In this document: in pieces, positions 35,760 through 45,041 of the stretch | Numbering within the stretch: the first letter of the stretch is position 1 | Layout: each line of letters begins with the position of its first letter | Source of the DNA: Fusobacterium sp. | GTDB lineage: Bacteria; Fusobacteriota; Fusobacteriia; Fusobacteriales; Fusobacteriaceae | Assembly (NCBI RefSeq): GCF_019012925.1 | Contig: NZ_JAGIRL010000031.1 | Coordinates: 14,057 to 78,056 of the forward strand | Length of the DNA stretch: 64,000 bases | Direction of reading: 5' to 3' | Made by a program: the position numbers and the translations under genes | Notes under the pieces: generated by a model | Told to the model about the DNA's origin: nothing | Seen by the model: only the letters and a program-made list of their open reading frames with translations | Database searches by the model: none

Positions 35760-36167
35760 ATGTTAAAAGGAGTTTTAAAATTACTAATTATTCTGGTGTT
35801 GGGAGTAATTATGATAGGATGTACAAATACAGAGGGTGGAACTTACGCAAGAATGAATGAGGCATACAACAGAAAAAACAATACTGAAAATAGATCTTTA
35901 ATATTAGATACATTTATAGCAACAACACTATACAATCATCCAGAGATCATTCCAAGCTTTGGAAAGAGTAAGACACATAGTAGAACAAAAACAGATATAA
36001 ACAGCATGTCAAATACAGTATCAAATACTAATGTATCAAACTTTGGAACAGGAAGTGTTACAACAAGTGAGAGTAGAACAACTACACATACAAGATCGAA
36101 AAGTAAAACAAAATCAGTTACTACTGGTTTTGGAATATCACCTAATTTAGATTTTTACACAAAATAA
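35760..36167 (+). CDS. Ser/Thr-rich predicted lipoprotein
   Basis: 135 residues, no known family. An N-terminal signal peptide (about 1-20) ends in a lipobox-like VIMIGC (Cys21), then a short folded-looking stretch (ILDTFIATTLYNHPEIIPSF). From about residue 70 the protein is low complexity, rich in Ser, Thr, Asn, Lys and Arg with no aromatic residues until the end. A strong GGAGGAG precedes the ATG, and two consensus promoters and a terminator bracket the gene, so it is probably well expressed. It may be a surface-exposed spacer or stalk; function unknown. Confidence 0.8.
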   Translation: MLKGVLKLLIILVLGVIMIGCTNTEGGTYARMNEAYNRKNNTENRSLILDTFIATTLYNHPEIIPSFGKSKTHSRTKTDINSMSNTVSNTNVSNFGTGSVTTSESRTTTHTRSKSKTKSVTTGFGISPNLDFYTK

Positions 36168-36171
36168 AAGA

Positions 36172-36204
36172 AAAATGATCCTATGTTAATAGGATCATTT
36201 TTTT
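36172..36204. terminator. Bidirectional terminator between the lipoprotein gene and ssb
   Basis: Perfect stem AAAATGATCCTA / TAGGATCATTTT with a six-base loop and T run, between convergent genes. Confidence 0.9.
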
Positions 36205-36207
36205 CAA

Positions 36208-36624
36208 TTAGAATGGGAACTCGTCATCATCTTCGTAAGGTATCTCTTCTACCTCTTTTACAGCTGGTTTTGCTGGAGCTGAAGAGTACTCAGGCTCATA
36301 TCCTCCCATAGAATCATTTGAACCTTTAGACTCTAAAAATTCAACAGTTTCAACTAAAACATCATAAGATGTTCTCTTTTCTCCATTCATCTCAAATCTA
36401 TTCATTTGAAGTCTTCCATTGACACCAACTTTTCTACCTTTTCTAAGATATTCACCAATAAGTTCAGCAGTTTTTCCAAAAGCAACACAGTTGATAAAAT
36501 CAGCTTCTCCTTTAGAGAAAGGTCTATCTACTGCTAAAGAAAATCTTGAGTATGCTTTACCACTCTGTCCAAATTTTAACTCTGGGTCTCTTGTTAATCT
36601 TCCAACTAGAACAACAACATTCAT
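36208..36624 (-). CDS. ssb: Single-stranded DNA-binding protein
   Basis: OB-fold protein of 138 residues binding single-stranded DNA in replication and repair. N-terminal MNVVVLVGRLTRDPEL, NCVAFGKTAELI and the disordered linker lead to the acidic C-terminal tail DDDEFPF that recruits partner proteins. It has AGGAGG upstream. It is divergent from polA, from which it is separated by a 159-base promoter region; it is not in the usual rpsF-ssb-rpsR operon. Confidence 0.95.
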   Translation of the reverse strand: MNVVVLVGRLTRDPELKFGQSGKAYSRFSLAVDRPFSKGEADFINCVAFGKTAELIGEYLRKGRKVGVNGRLQMNRFEMNGEKRTSYDVLVETVEFLESKGSNDSMGGYEPEYSSAPAKPAVKEVEEIPYEDDDEFPF

Positions 36625-36658
36625 ATTGTTACCTCCTGTTAATTTCTATCTCTAATTA

Positions 36659-36664
36659 ATTATA
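36659..36664 (-). promoter_or_regulatory. Extended -10 promoter of ssb
   Basis: Minus-strand TGTTATAAT with a weak -35 (GTGACT, 17 bases upstream), about 35 bases before the ssb ATG. Confidence 0.5.
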
Positions 36665-36743
36665 ACACAAAAATAATATTAAGTCACATTATTTATTTTT
36701 TATTTTCTAGAAAAATATTAAAGCAAAAAAATGGTATTTATGA

Positions 36744-36749
36744 TATAAT
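36744..36749 (+). promoter_or_regulatory. Extended -10 promoter of the polA operon
   Basis: TGATATAAT (TG-n-TATAAT) about 35 bases before the polA ATG; no convincing -35. Confidence 0.55.
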
Positions 36750-36783
36750 AATACAGTAAAATGAAGAGAATAGGGAGGGAAAA

Positions 36784-39495
36784 ATGAAGAAAAAAGCTGT
36801 ACTTTTAGATGTAAGTGCAATAATGTATAGAGCATATTTTGCCAATATGAATTTTCGAACTAAGACAGAACCTACAGGAGCTATATATGGATTTATAAAT
36901 ACTTTAATGAGTATAATAAAAGAGTTTGCCCCTGATTATATAGGAGCTGCTTTTGACGTGAAAAGAGCCTCTCTAAAAAGAAGTGAGTTATATAGTGATT
37001 ATAAAGCACAAAGAGAAGCTGCCCCTGAAGATTTAATACTTCAAATACCAAGAATAGAGGAGTTACTAGATTGTTACAATATCTCAAGATTCAAAATTGA
37101 TGGGTATGAAGCTGATGATGTTTTAGGAACTCTTGCAAAGAATCTTTCAGATCAAGGGGTAGAGGTTTATGTGGTGACTGGAGATAAGGACCTGTCACAG
37201 ATAATAGATTCAAATATAAATGTAGCATTACTTGGTAAAGGAGAGGGAGGAGAGAGATTTAAAATAATAAGAGATGATGAAGATGTCATCAATTATTTAG
37301 GTGTACCTTCTCATAAGATTCCAGATCTTTTTGGATTGATAGGAGATTCCAGTGATGGTATTCCTGGAGTTAGAAAAATTGGACCTAAAAAAGCTATACC
37401 AATGTTGGAAAAGTATGGAGATTTAGAGGGAATATATGAAAATATAGATTCTCTTACTGAAATTCCAGGAATAGGGAAAGCACTGATAGCTAATTTAAAA
37501 GAGGATAGAGATATAGCTTTTATGAGTAGAGAGTTGGCAATAATATGCCAAGATGTTCCTTTGGAGTTTAACTTAGAGAGTTTAACTTATGGAATAGATA
37601 ATGAAAAGTTATATGAACTTTTTAAAGTTTTAGAGTTTAAAGCTTTGATCAAAAAGATGGGACTTGAAAGTACAGAGGATAGTGTAGAAGAGAGTAGTGA
37701 AAAGATTCAGAGAGTATCTCAAGAGAGAAATTTCAAACTATTGGAAAATAAAGAAGATTTTAAGAGTTTTAAATCAGAGATGAAAGAGAAAAATCTTATC
37801 TCTATCTACTACACAGAGAATGGAGTAGCAATGAGTTCATATGATGGAGATTATTACTACCCTTTAAAAAATGACAGTGTTTTAGGTGAGAATATATCTT
37901 TATTTACAGAGTTTGTACCGAAGAGTGATAACTCTCTTAAAATAGAGGAGATCAATGAGTTTTTTAACAATTTCAATGGAGAGGTTATAACTTATAACTT
38001 AAAAAATCTTTTAAATAATGGGATCAAGATTGATAAGTGTGAGATGGATTTAATGTTAGCTTACCACTTGATTAGCTCACAAACAAAAGAGAGCATAGAT
38101 ATACCTATAGAGCAGTTAACAGGTGTACAATTGGATAATTATGTAGAAAAGTTTGGAAAAGAAAAGCCAGAAAACCTAGCTAAGGAAGAGCTTGGAAAAT
38201 ATCTATGTCAAAGAACTATGGGGTTATTAGAGTGTTACGACTCTTTAAAAGAGGAATTAGAATCAAAAAATTTAATGGGAATATTAAAAGAGGTAGAGAT
38301 GCCATTGATTTCAATACTTTCAGCTATGGAAATAAAGGGGATAAAAATAGATCCAGATTATTTCTCAAAATATGGTGAGGAGTTAGCCTTAGCTATAGAA
38401 AAATTACAAAAAGAGATCTATAGAGAGGCTGATGAGGAGTTTAATATCAATTCACCAAAGCAGTTAGGAGAGATACTTTTCTTCAAATTGAATCTTCCAC
38501 CTGTAAAGAAAACAAAAACAGGACTTTCTACAGATGAAGAGGTTTTGGAAAAGTTAAAAGCTGATGGGGCAAGTATAGCCAAATATATATTGGAATATAG
38601 AAAGCTAACAAAATTAAAAAATACCTATGTAGATGCAATTCCAAAATTGAGAGATAAAGATGATAGAATACACACTACTTTCAATCAAATTGGAACAACA
38701 ACAGGTAGACTTTCATCTTCAGATCCAAATTTACAAAATATTCCTGTAAAAAGTGATGAAGGAATAAAGATTAGACAGGGATTTGTAGCTGAAAAAGATA
38801 GTGTTTTAATGGGAATAGATTATTCACAGATAGAGTTAAGAGTATTGGCGCAGATGTGTAAAGATGAGAATTTGAGATCTGCTTATCAAAATAATATGGA
38901 CTTACACAGTTTAACAGCTAGAAGAATATTTGAATTGGGTGATGATGAGGAAGTTTCAAGAGAGCAGAGAACCATAGCTAAGACTATAAACTTTAGTATA
39001 ATATATGGAAAGACAGCTTTTGGATTGGCCAAAGAATTGGGAATAAATCAAAAGGAAGCTGGGGAGTATATAGATAGATACTTTAATCAATATCCTAAGG
39101 TAAAGGAGTTTGAAAGAGAGATAATAGAGTTTACAGAGAAAAATGGCTATACTGAAACATATTTTGGAAGAAGAAGAATAATCGAAGGAATTAACTCTAA
39201 AAATAAAAATATAAGAAACCAAGCTGAAAGAATGGCAGTTAATAGTGTAATTCAAGGAACTGCTGCTGAGATAATAAAAAAAGTTATGATTGAATTATAT
39301 AGATACTTAAAAGATAAAGAGGGAATATCACTACTTTTACAAGTTCATGACGAATTGATATTTGAAATTGAAAAAGATAAGGTTGAGACTTATAGAGAAG
39401 AGATCGAGAGAATAATGAGAACAACAGTAAAGTTTGATAGTGTTCCATTGGAGATAAATACTAATATTGGAGTAAATTGGGCTGAAACAAAGTAG
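36784..39495 (+). CDS. polA: DNA polymerase I
   Basis: Repair and Okazaki-fragment polymerase of 903 residues. The N-terminal 5'-3' exonuclease (about 1-290) has YEADDVLGTLAK, VTGDKDLSQI and GDSSDGIPG with the metal-binding aspartates. The central 3'-5' exonuclease region (about 315-490) lacks the D-x-E motif; the equivalent stretch reads SIYYTENG, so proofreading is probably absent. The polymerase domain shows motif A DYSQIELRVLAQ (Asp679), the O-helix KTINFSIIYGKTAFGLA, and motif C QVHDELIFE (about 853-860). It leads the polA-whiA-ribF-scpA-murJ-methylase-corA string. Confidence 0.95.
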   Translation: MKKKAVLLDVSAIMYRAYFANMNFRTKTEPTGAIYGFINTLMSIIKEFAPDYIGAAFDVKRASLKRSELYSDYKAQREAAPEDLILQIPRIEELLDCYNISRFKIDGYEADDVLGTLAKNLSDQGVEVYVVTGDKDLSQIIDSNINVALLGKGEGGERFKIIRDDEDVINYLGVPSHKIPDLFGLIGDSSDGIPGVRKIGPKKAIPMLEKYGDLEGIYENIDSLTEIPGIGKALIANLKEDRDIAFMSRELAIICQDVPLEFNLESLTYGIDNEKLYELFKVLEFKALIKKMGLESTEDSVEESSEKIQRVSQERNFKLLENKEDFKSFKSEMKEKNLISIYYTENGVAMSSYDGDYYYPLKNDSVLGENISLFTEFVPKSDNSLKIEEINEFFNNFNGEVITYNLKNLLNNGIKIDKCEMDLMLAYHLISSQTKESIDIPIEQLTGVQLDNYVEKFGKEKPENLAKEELGKYLCQRTMGLLECYDSLKEELESKNLMGILKEVEMPLISILSAMEIKGIKIDPDYFSKYGEELALAIEKLQKEIYREADEEFNINSPKQLGEILFFKLNLPPVKKTKTGLSTDEEVLEKLKADGASIAKYILEYRKLTKLKNTYVDAIPKLRDKDDRIHTTFNQIGTTTGRLSSSDPNLQNIPVKSDEGIKIRQGFVAEKDSVLMGIDYSQIELRVLAQMCKDENLRSAYQNNMDLHSLTARRIFELGDDEEVSREQRTIAKTINFSIIYGKTAFGLAKELGINQKEAGEYIDRYFNQYPKVKEFEREIIEFTEKNGYTETYFGRRRIIEGINSKNKNIRNQAERMAVNSVIQGTAAEIIKKVMIELYRYLKDKEGISLLLQVHDELIFEIEKDKVETYREEIERIMRTTVKFDSVPLEINTNIGVNWAETK

Positions 39496-39511
39496 TAAGA
39501 TAGGAGGAGAG

Positions 39512-40414
39512 ATGTCTTACACCTATAATGTAAAACAAGAGATACTAGAGAATGAATTAGTGACAGAGATTGAGAAAAAGGCTGAACTTTCTGCTATATT
39601 TTTTAGTAAAAATGCCTTTCATAAAGATAAAATAGAGTTGAGATTAGAAAATTTGTCACTTGCAAAAAGAGTTTATAAATTCATAAAAGAAGTAACAGAT
39701 TTAAGAATAGAGATTAAGTACTCTATTTCAAAGAGATTAGGAGAGCATAATGTATATATAATACTTATTCCTAAGCAGAGAGGATATAGAGATTTTACTG
39801 AAACAATGAGAAGTTTTAGTGAAAAATTGATTTTAGCAAGTGAAGAGATACTTAAGGGGTTTATAAGAGGGATATTTCTCTCTTGCGGTTATATAAAAGA
39901 TCCACAGAAGGAGTATGCTCTAGATTTTTTTATGGATGATGAGGAGACTGCAGATAAGTTTTATAATATACTTTTTTCTAAAAAGAAAAAGGTATTTAAA
40001 ACTTTAAAAAGAAACAAACCTTTAGTCTATATAAGAAACTCAGAGGATATTATGGATATAATGGTTATGATAGGTTCTATTCAATCTTTCTTTAAATATG
40101 AAGAGACTACAATGATAAAAGACTTAAAAAATAAGACTATAAGAGAGATGAACTGGGAAGTAGCCAATGAAACTAAGACTTTAAATACTGGGAATAACCA
40201 GATAAAAATGATAAAACTTATAGATAAGGAGATGGGGCTAAACTCTCTTAGCCCTGTTTTGGAAGAGATTGCATATGTGAGATTAAAAAATCCAGAGAGC
40301 TCTCTTCAAGAGATAGCTGAAATGATAGGGATTTCAAAATCTGGAGTTAGAAATAGATTTAGGAGAATAGAGGAAATTTACAATAATCTAAAAAATGAAG
40401 AGATTGAGGAATAA
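39512..40414 (+). CDS. whiA: DNA-binding protein WhiA
   Basis: 300 residues. The N-terminal half resembles a degenerate LAGLIDADG homing-endonuclease fold (GFIRGIFLSCGYIKDPQKEY) and the C-terminus is a helix-turn-helix (LQEIAEMIGISKSGVRNRF). WhiA regulates cell division genes in Gram-positive bacteria and also occurs in Fusobacteria. ATAGGAGGAG precedes the ATG. It follows polA by 16 bases. Confidence 0.92.
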   Translation: MSYTYNVKQEILENELVTEIEKKAELSAIFFSKNAFHKDKIELRLENLSLAKRVYKFIKEVTDLRIEIKYSISKRLGEHNVYIILIPKQRGYRDFTETMRSFSEKLILASEEILKGFIRGIFLSCGYIKDPQKEYALDFFMDDEETADKFYNILFSKKKKVFKTLKRNKPLVYIRNSEDIMDIMVMIGSIQSFFKYEETTMIKDLKNKTIREMNWEVANETKTLNTGNNQIKMIKLIDKEMGLNSLSPVLEEIAYVRLKNPESSLQEIAEMIGISKSGVRNRFRRIEEIYNNLKNEEIEE

Positions 40415-40416
40415 GT

Positions 40417-41364
40417 ATGAGCAAAATAAAAATAGTAAAAAATATACTAGAATTAAAGGAAAAATTGGAAAATAGCTATGTGGCAATAGGAACTTTTGAT
40501 GGTGTACACTATGGACATCAACAACTTATAAAAATGGCAATAGATAAAGCTGAGAAAAATGGAGGACAAGCAGTAGTTTTTACATTTTCTAGCCACCCAA
40601 TGGAGCTTATAAATAGCAAAAAAGCTCCTAAAAATATAAATACTATTGATGAAAAAGTGTATATATTAGAAGATATGGGAGTGAATTGTATAGTTTTACA
40701 GGAGTTTTCAAAGGAGTTTGCAGACTTAAAAGCTGAGGAGTTTGTGGATATATTAAAGGAAAAAGTGGGGAGTAAGGAGATCTTTGTAGGATTTAACTTC
40801 TCTTTTGGTGAGGGTGGAAAATCCAACACTAAAGATTTGATAAGATTGGGAGAGGAAAGAGGTATAGTTGTCAACGAGATCCCAGCAATATATCTAGATG
40901 AACAGCTTGTAAGCTCTACATTTCTTAGAAAAGAGGTGGAACATAGAGATATATCAGAGGTTAACAGATATTTAGGACATAGCTTTTTAATATTAGGTGA
41001 GGTAGTGCACGGTAAGAAAATAGCTAGAGAGTTGGGATTTCCAACAGCTAATGTCAAGATGGCAAAGAGAGTTTATCCTAAAAACGGGATATATGGAGCA
41101 AGAGTTAAGATAGAGGGTGAGGATTTTTATAGATATGGTGTTGTAAATATCGGTGTAAATCCTACATTAAAACCTGGAGAGAAAAGTGTTGAAGTGAATA
41201 TTTTAGATTTTGATGAGTTTATATATGGAAAAATAATAGCTGTGGAACTTTTAGAGTACTTGAGAGAAGAGAAGAAGTTTGATTCAATTGAAGAGTTAAA
41301 AAGAGTCATTGGTAATGATGTAAAAGTTTGGACTGAAAAGATAAGAGAGAGAAAATGGATATAG
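40417..41364 (+). CDS. ribF: Bifunctional riboflavin kinase/FAD synthetase
   Basis: Makes FMN and then FAD from riboflavin. The N-terminal adenylyltransferase domain (about 1-180) has GTFDGVHYGHQQLI and FNFSFGEGGK. The C-terminal riboflavin kinase domain (about 185-310) has GKKIARELGFPTANVK and VNIGVNPT. Length 315 is typical. It starts two bases after whiA and its end overlaps scpA by ten bases, so coupling is tight. Confidence 0.95.
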   Translation: MSKIKIVKNILELKEKLENSYVAIGTFDGVHYGHQQLIKMAIDKAEKNGGQAVVFTFSSHPMELINSKKAPKNINTIDEKVYILEDMGVNCIVLQEFSKEFADLKAEEFVDILKEKVGSKEIFVGFNFSFGEGGKSNTKDLIRLGEERGIVVNEIPAIYLDEQLVSSTFLRKEVEHRDISEVNRYLGHSFLILGEVVHGKKIARELGFPTANVKMAKRVYPKNGIYGARVKIEGEDFYRYGVVNIGVNPTLKPGEKSVEVNILDFDEFIYGKIIAVELLEYLREEKKFDSIEELKRVIGNDVKVWTEKIRERKWI

Positions 41365-42032
41365 TATTAAAAATAGATAATTTTGAGGGACCATTAGATT
41401 TACTTTTACATTTAATAGATAAGAAAAAACTAAAAATCTCAGAGATAAAAATTTCACAAATTATAGATGAATATTTAGGAATATTAAAAAATGCCCAAGA
41501 GGAGAATTTACATATAAAAGTTGAATTCTTAGTAACAGCTTCGGAGTTGTTAGAGATAAAGGCTTCAACTCTATTATCTATAAATGAAGAGGAAAATAAA
41601 GAGAAAGAGTTAAAAAGAAGATTAGAAGACTATAAACTATTTAAAGAGATAGCTGTCAAAATGGGAGAGATGGAAAATGAGTACAACATATCGTATACTA
41701 GAGGTGAAAGTAGAAAGATAATAAAAAAAGCTCCTAAAGAGTATGATATCTCAAAACTACAGGCAAGTGATCTGTACTCTGCCTATAAGAGGTATTTTGA
41801 AAAACAAGAGAGTGAGTATTTAGAGTTGGAGTTGGAGAAAAAATACACTCTAAAAGATGAGATGGATAAATTATACTTGAAACTTTACTCACAGAATAGA
41901 ACCTTTGATTCGATTTTTTCTGAAGCAGAGGGAAAGATGCATTTAGTATATATATTTTTATCACTCTTAGAACTGTACAAAGAGGGAAAAGTTTTGATTG
42001 AGGGAGAAATGGTAATAAGAATAAAAGGGTAG
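41355..42032 (+). CDS. scpA: Segregation and condensation protein A
   Basis: Kleisin subunit that bridges the SMC heads, 225 residues. The family motif FEGPLDLLLHLIDKKKLKISEIKISQI opens the protein (FEGPLDLLLHLI is diagnostic), with AASELLEIKA-like TASELLEIKASTLL after it. The C-terminal winged helix (about 165-225) has IFLSLLELYKEGKV. It works with the SMC encoded at 13459-16977. scpB, usually the next gene, is absent here. Confidence 0.92.
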   Translation: MDIVLKIDNFEGPLDLLLHLIDKKKLKISEIKISQIIDEYLGILKNAQEENLHIKVEFLVTASELLEIKASTLLSINEEENKEKELKRRLEDYKLFKEIAVKMGEMENEYNISYTRGESRKIIKKAPKEYDISKLQASDLYSAYKRYFEKQESEYLELELEKKYTLKDEMDKLYLKLYSQNRTFDSIFSEAEGKMHLVYIFLSLLELYKEGKVLIEGEMVIRIKG

Positions 42033-42043
42033 AAAGGAGTTTT

Positions 42044-43504
42044 ATGTTTAGAAGTGGACTTCTAGTTATGATAATCACAATGGTAAGTAGAGTTTTAGGC
42101 TTGGTAAGAGCTGGAATAATAGCTTACTATTTTGGAGCATCAGCAATGACAGATGCTTTTTTTAGTGCGTTCAAAATTAGTAATTTTTTTAGACAACTTT
42201 TGGGAGAGGGAGCTTTGGGAAGTTCCTTTATTCCGCTGTATAATGAGAAAGTTGAAAGTGAAGGAGAGGAGAGAAGCAAACAGTTTATCTTCTCAGTAAT
42301 AAATCTTTTATTTGTGTTCAGTACAATAATAACTATATTGATGATAGTATTTTCAGATCAGATAATTTTGGGAATAGTGAGTGGCTTTCCAGATGAAACT
42401 AAGATAATAGCTTCAAAACTTCTGAAAATAATGTCAATCTACTTTATTTTTATAAGTTTGTCAGGAATGATATGTGCAATATTGAATAACTTTAAACAGT
42501 TTGCTATTCCAGCATCCACATCTATTTTTTTCAATTTAGCAATTATTTTAGCATCTATGTATTTTGGAAAAACCTATGGAATAGATGCTCTAGCATATGG
42601 AGTTGTAGTAGGTGGACTATTGCAGTTTTTAGTTGTATTGCCCTCTTTTTTTAAGATTGTTAGAGGTTACTCATTAAAGATAGATTGGAAAGATCCATAT
42701 TTAAAGAAAATTTTTATAATGATCTGTCCAATGTTGGTTGGGATTGTAGCTAGACAGGTAAATACAATAGTGGATCAGATGTTTGCCTCATACTTAGCAG
42801 AGGGGGGAGTATCTGCTTTAGAAAATGCTACTAGATTATACCTATTACCTGTTGGTGTCTTCGGTGTTTCAATTTCAACAGTAATATTTCCAGCACTATC
42901 TAAGGCTATGTCAAAGAATAATTTGAAAGAGGCTACAGACAATATAGTTAAGGGGTTGAATATACTGTTATTTTTGATTATTCCTTCAACAGCTGTACTT
43001 ACTTTCTACGCTCCAGAGGTGATTAGGTTAACTCTTTCATATGGAAAATTTGGAGAAGAGGCTGTGAGAGTAACATCTCAAGCATTGATCTATTACTCTA
43101 TAGGGTTATATTTCTATACAGCTATTTATCTGATGACAAGAGCTTTTTATAGTGTGAAAAATAGTACCTATCCAGTAAAGTTTTCAATAATTTCCATAGT
43201 TATAAATATAGTTTTAAATTTCTTGTTGATAGATATAATGGAATACAGAGGACTAGCACTATCAACTTCAATAGCTTCAGCTGTTAATTTTCTACTTCTT
43301 GTCACTGTATTTAGAAAAAAATATATCAATTTTAGTTTAAAAAAATCCTATGTATTTTTCTTAAAAACTTTGGTAGTAACCGCAATTTCATTATTATGTA
43401 GTTACAAAATAGATAATACAATCTTGAAACTACTAGTTTTTTCAGGTGTGTATATGCTATTTTGGGCAAAAAGTTTATTAAAAAATAAATTGGAAGTGTT
43501 TTAA
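42044..43504 (+). CDS. murJ: Lipid II flippase MurJ
   Basis: MOP-superfamily membrane protein of 486 residues with about 13-14 spans that translocates the peptidoglycan precursor lipid II. Conserved features are the N-terminal MITMVSRVLGLVRAGIIAYYFGA (SRVLGLVR core), TDAFFSAFKISNFFRQLLGEGALGSSFIPLY, and the central RQVNTIVDQMFASYL cavity segment. AAGGAG precedes the ATG; the stop overlaps the next gene's ATG (TAATG). Confidence 0.93.
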   Translation: MFRSGLLVMIITMVSRVLGLVRAGIIAYYFGASAMTDAFFSAFKISNFFRQLLGEGALGSSFIPLYNEKVESEGEERSKQFIFSVINLLFVFSTIITILMIVFSDQIILGIVSGFPDETKIIASKLLKIMSIYFIFISLSGMICAILNNFKQFAIPASTSIFFNLAIILASMYFGKTYGIDALAYGVVVGGLLQFLVVLPSFFKIVRGYSLKIDWKDPYLKKIFIMICPMLVGIVARQVNTIVDQMFASYLAEGGVSALENATRLYLLPVGVFGVSISTVIFPALSKAMSKNNLKEATDNIVKGLNILLFLIIPSTAVLTFYAPEVIRLTLSYGKFGEEAVRVTSQALIYYSIGLYFYTAIYLMTRAFYSVKNSTYPVKFSIISIVINIVLNFLLIDIMEYRGLALSTSIASAVNFLLLVTVFRKKYINFSLKKSYVFFLKTLVVTAISLLCSYKIDNTILKLLVFSGVYMLFWAKSLLKNKLEVF

Positions 43505-45021
43505 TGGAAAAACAGTATAATTATAAAGTGTATACTCCTAACGAGATAGCTAAAGAGATGGTAAAAAAGGGGTTAAATCTATATTTTGAAAATGAAAAAA
43601 CTTTAGAAAAATTGATGAAAATTAAAATATGTGATCTCTCTTGTGGAAGTGGGAATTTAATTATTCCCGCTTTAGAAGAGTTGATACTCATATCTAAAGA
43701 GATGACGGGTAGATATATTTATAATGAAAATTGGATAACAGGTTATGATATCAATGAAGAGGCTATAAAGGTTGCTAACCTCAAGATAAAAGAACTATTA
43801 AAAGATTATTCATTAGATGGTGAGGTCAAACTAAAAGTTCAAAATGGATTATTTGTAGAGGAAAAATTTAATGTAATTTTGGGAAATCCTCCCTACTTAG
43901 GAGAAAAGAATAATAAAGAGGTTTTTCAGAGTATAAAAAATACAGAATTTGGAAGAAAATATTATGAAGGCAAAATGGATTTTTTCTACTTTTTTATAGA
44001 GAGAGCAGTAGAAAATCTTGAAGAGAATGGTGTTTTAATATATCTAACAACTAACTACTGGCTTAAGGCAGATAGTGGAAAAAAATTGAGAGAAGCTCTA
44101 AAGATAAATGGAAATTTTAAAGATATAGTTTTTTATGATAACTCTCTTTTTTCAAAGGCTAAAGGACAACACAATATTATTTTTACTTGGAGAAGAGAGA
44201 ATTTGGAACAGGGTAAAGTTGATATAATACTACCAGAAAAGAGATTTTCCATAGAGAGTAGAGATATTTATGATGAAAATTCAAAAATAATCTTGGCAGA
44301 TAGAGAGAGTAGAGAGTACAATGAAAGAGTAAAAAGAGTATCCAATTTTACATTGGGGGATATAGTAAATATAAACCAAGGGATAGTATCTGGATTTGAT
44401 AAAGCCTTTGTTTTTGATGAGTTCAATGATGAGTTTAAAGAGAATTTAAAACCATTTTATAAAAATAAAGATGTTGGAATGTACAAAAATAATAAAAATA
44501 GTTTTTGGATTCTTTATCTAGATAGAAAAAGTAATCTAGATAACAAATTGGAAAATTATTTGAAAATATATTATGATAAACTTTCTCAGAGAAGAGAGGT
44601 ACAGGAAAATAAAATAAAGTGGTGGCAACTTCAATGGGCTAGAGATGAAGAGATATTTTTAAAACCTAAGATTCTAGTGAGACAAAGATGTAAAACTAAT
44701 CAATTCTCATATGATGAAGGTGAGTTTTATGGAAGTGCTGATATCTACTTTATAACAGCTAAAGATGAGAGTATAAACTTGTTTTATATCTTGGGATATA
44801 TGAATTCAAGCTCTTTTTTAAAGTGGTTTAAATACAATGGAAAGACCAAAGGAAAAAACTATGAGTTTTATTCAACACCACTAAAGGAGACACCTATATA
44901 CTATCCACAGGAGAGTGCTGAGATAGAGTATATAGAAAAACTTGTAAAAGAGCAGATAAAGAGTTACAAGAGTGAGATACAAGAGGAGATAGATAATTAT
45001 TTTATAAAGATATTTGAATAA
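43504..45021 (+). CDS. N6-adenine DNA methyltransferase (TaqI/Eco57I-like), orphan
   Basis: 505 residues. SAM-binding motif I DLSCGSGNL (about 44-52), acidic GYDINEEAI, catalytic NPPY (128-131) preceded by VILG, and the FxGxG-like IYLTTNYWL motif. The C-terminal half (about 280-480) resembles the TaqI-type target recognition region (NINQGIVSGFDKAF, KPKILVRQRCKTNQF, YILGYMNSS). It would methylate adenine in a specific DNA sequence. No restriction gene or nuclease motif is seen in it or around it. It is embedded between murJ and corA with a one-base overlap, unusual for a restriction-modification gene. Confidence 0.85.
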   Translation: MEKQYNYKVYTPNEIAKEMVKKGLNLYFENEKTLEKLMKIKICDLSCGSGNLIIPALEELILISKEMTGRYIYNENWITGYDINEEAIKVANLKIKELLKDYSLDGEVKLKVQNGLFVEEKFNVILGNPPYLGEKNNKEVFQSIKNTEFGRKYYEGKMDFFYFFIERAVENLEENGVLIYLTTNYWLKADSGKKLREALKINGNFKDIVFYDNSLFSKAKGQHNIIFTWRRENLEQGKVDIILPEKRFSIESRDIYDENSKIILADRESREYNERVKRVSNFTLGDIVNINQGIVSGFDKAFVFDEFNDEFKENLKPFYKNKDVGMYKNNKNSFWILYLDRKSNLDNKLENYLKIYYDKLSQRREVQENKIKWWQLQWARDEEIFLKPKILVRQRCKTNQFSYDEGEFYGSADIYFITAKDESINLFYILGYMNSSSFLKWFKYNGKTKGKNYEFYSTPLKETPIYYPQESAEIEYIEKLVKEQIKSYKSEIQEEIDNYFIKIFE

Positions 45022-45041
45022 TAAGAGAGGTGAATTAGAAG

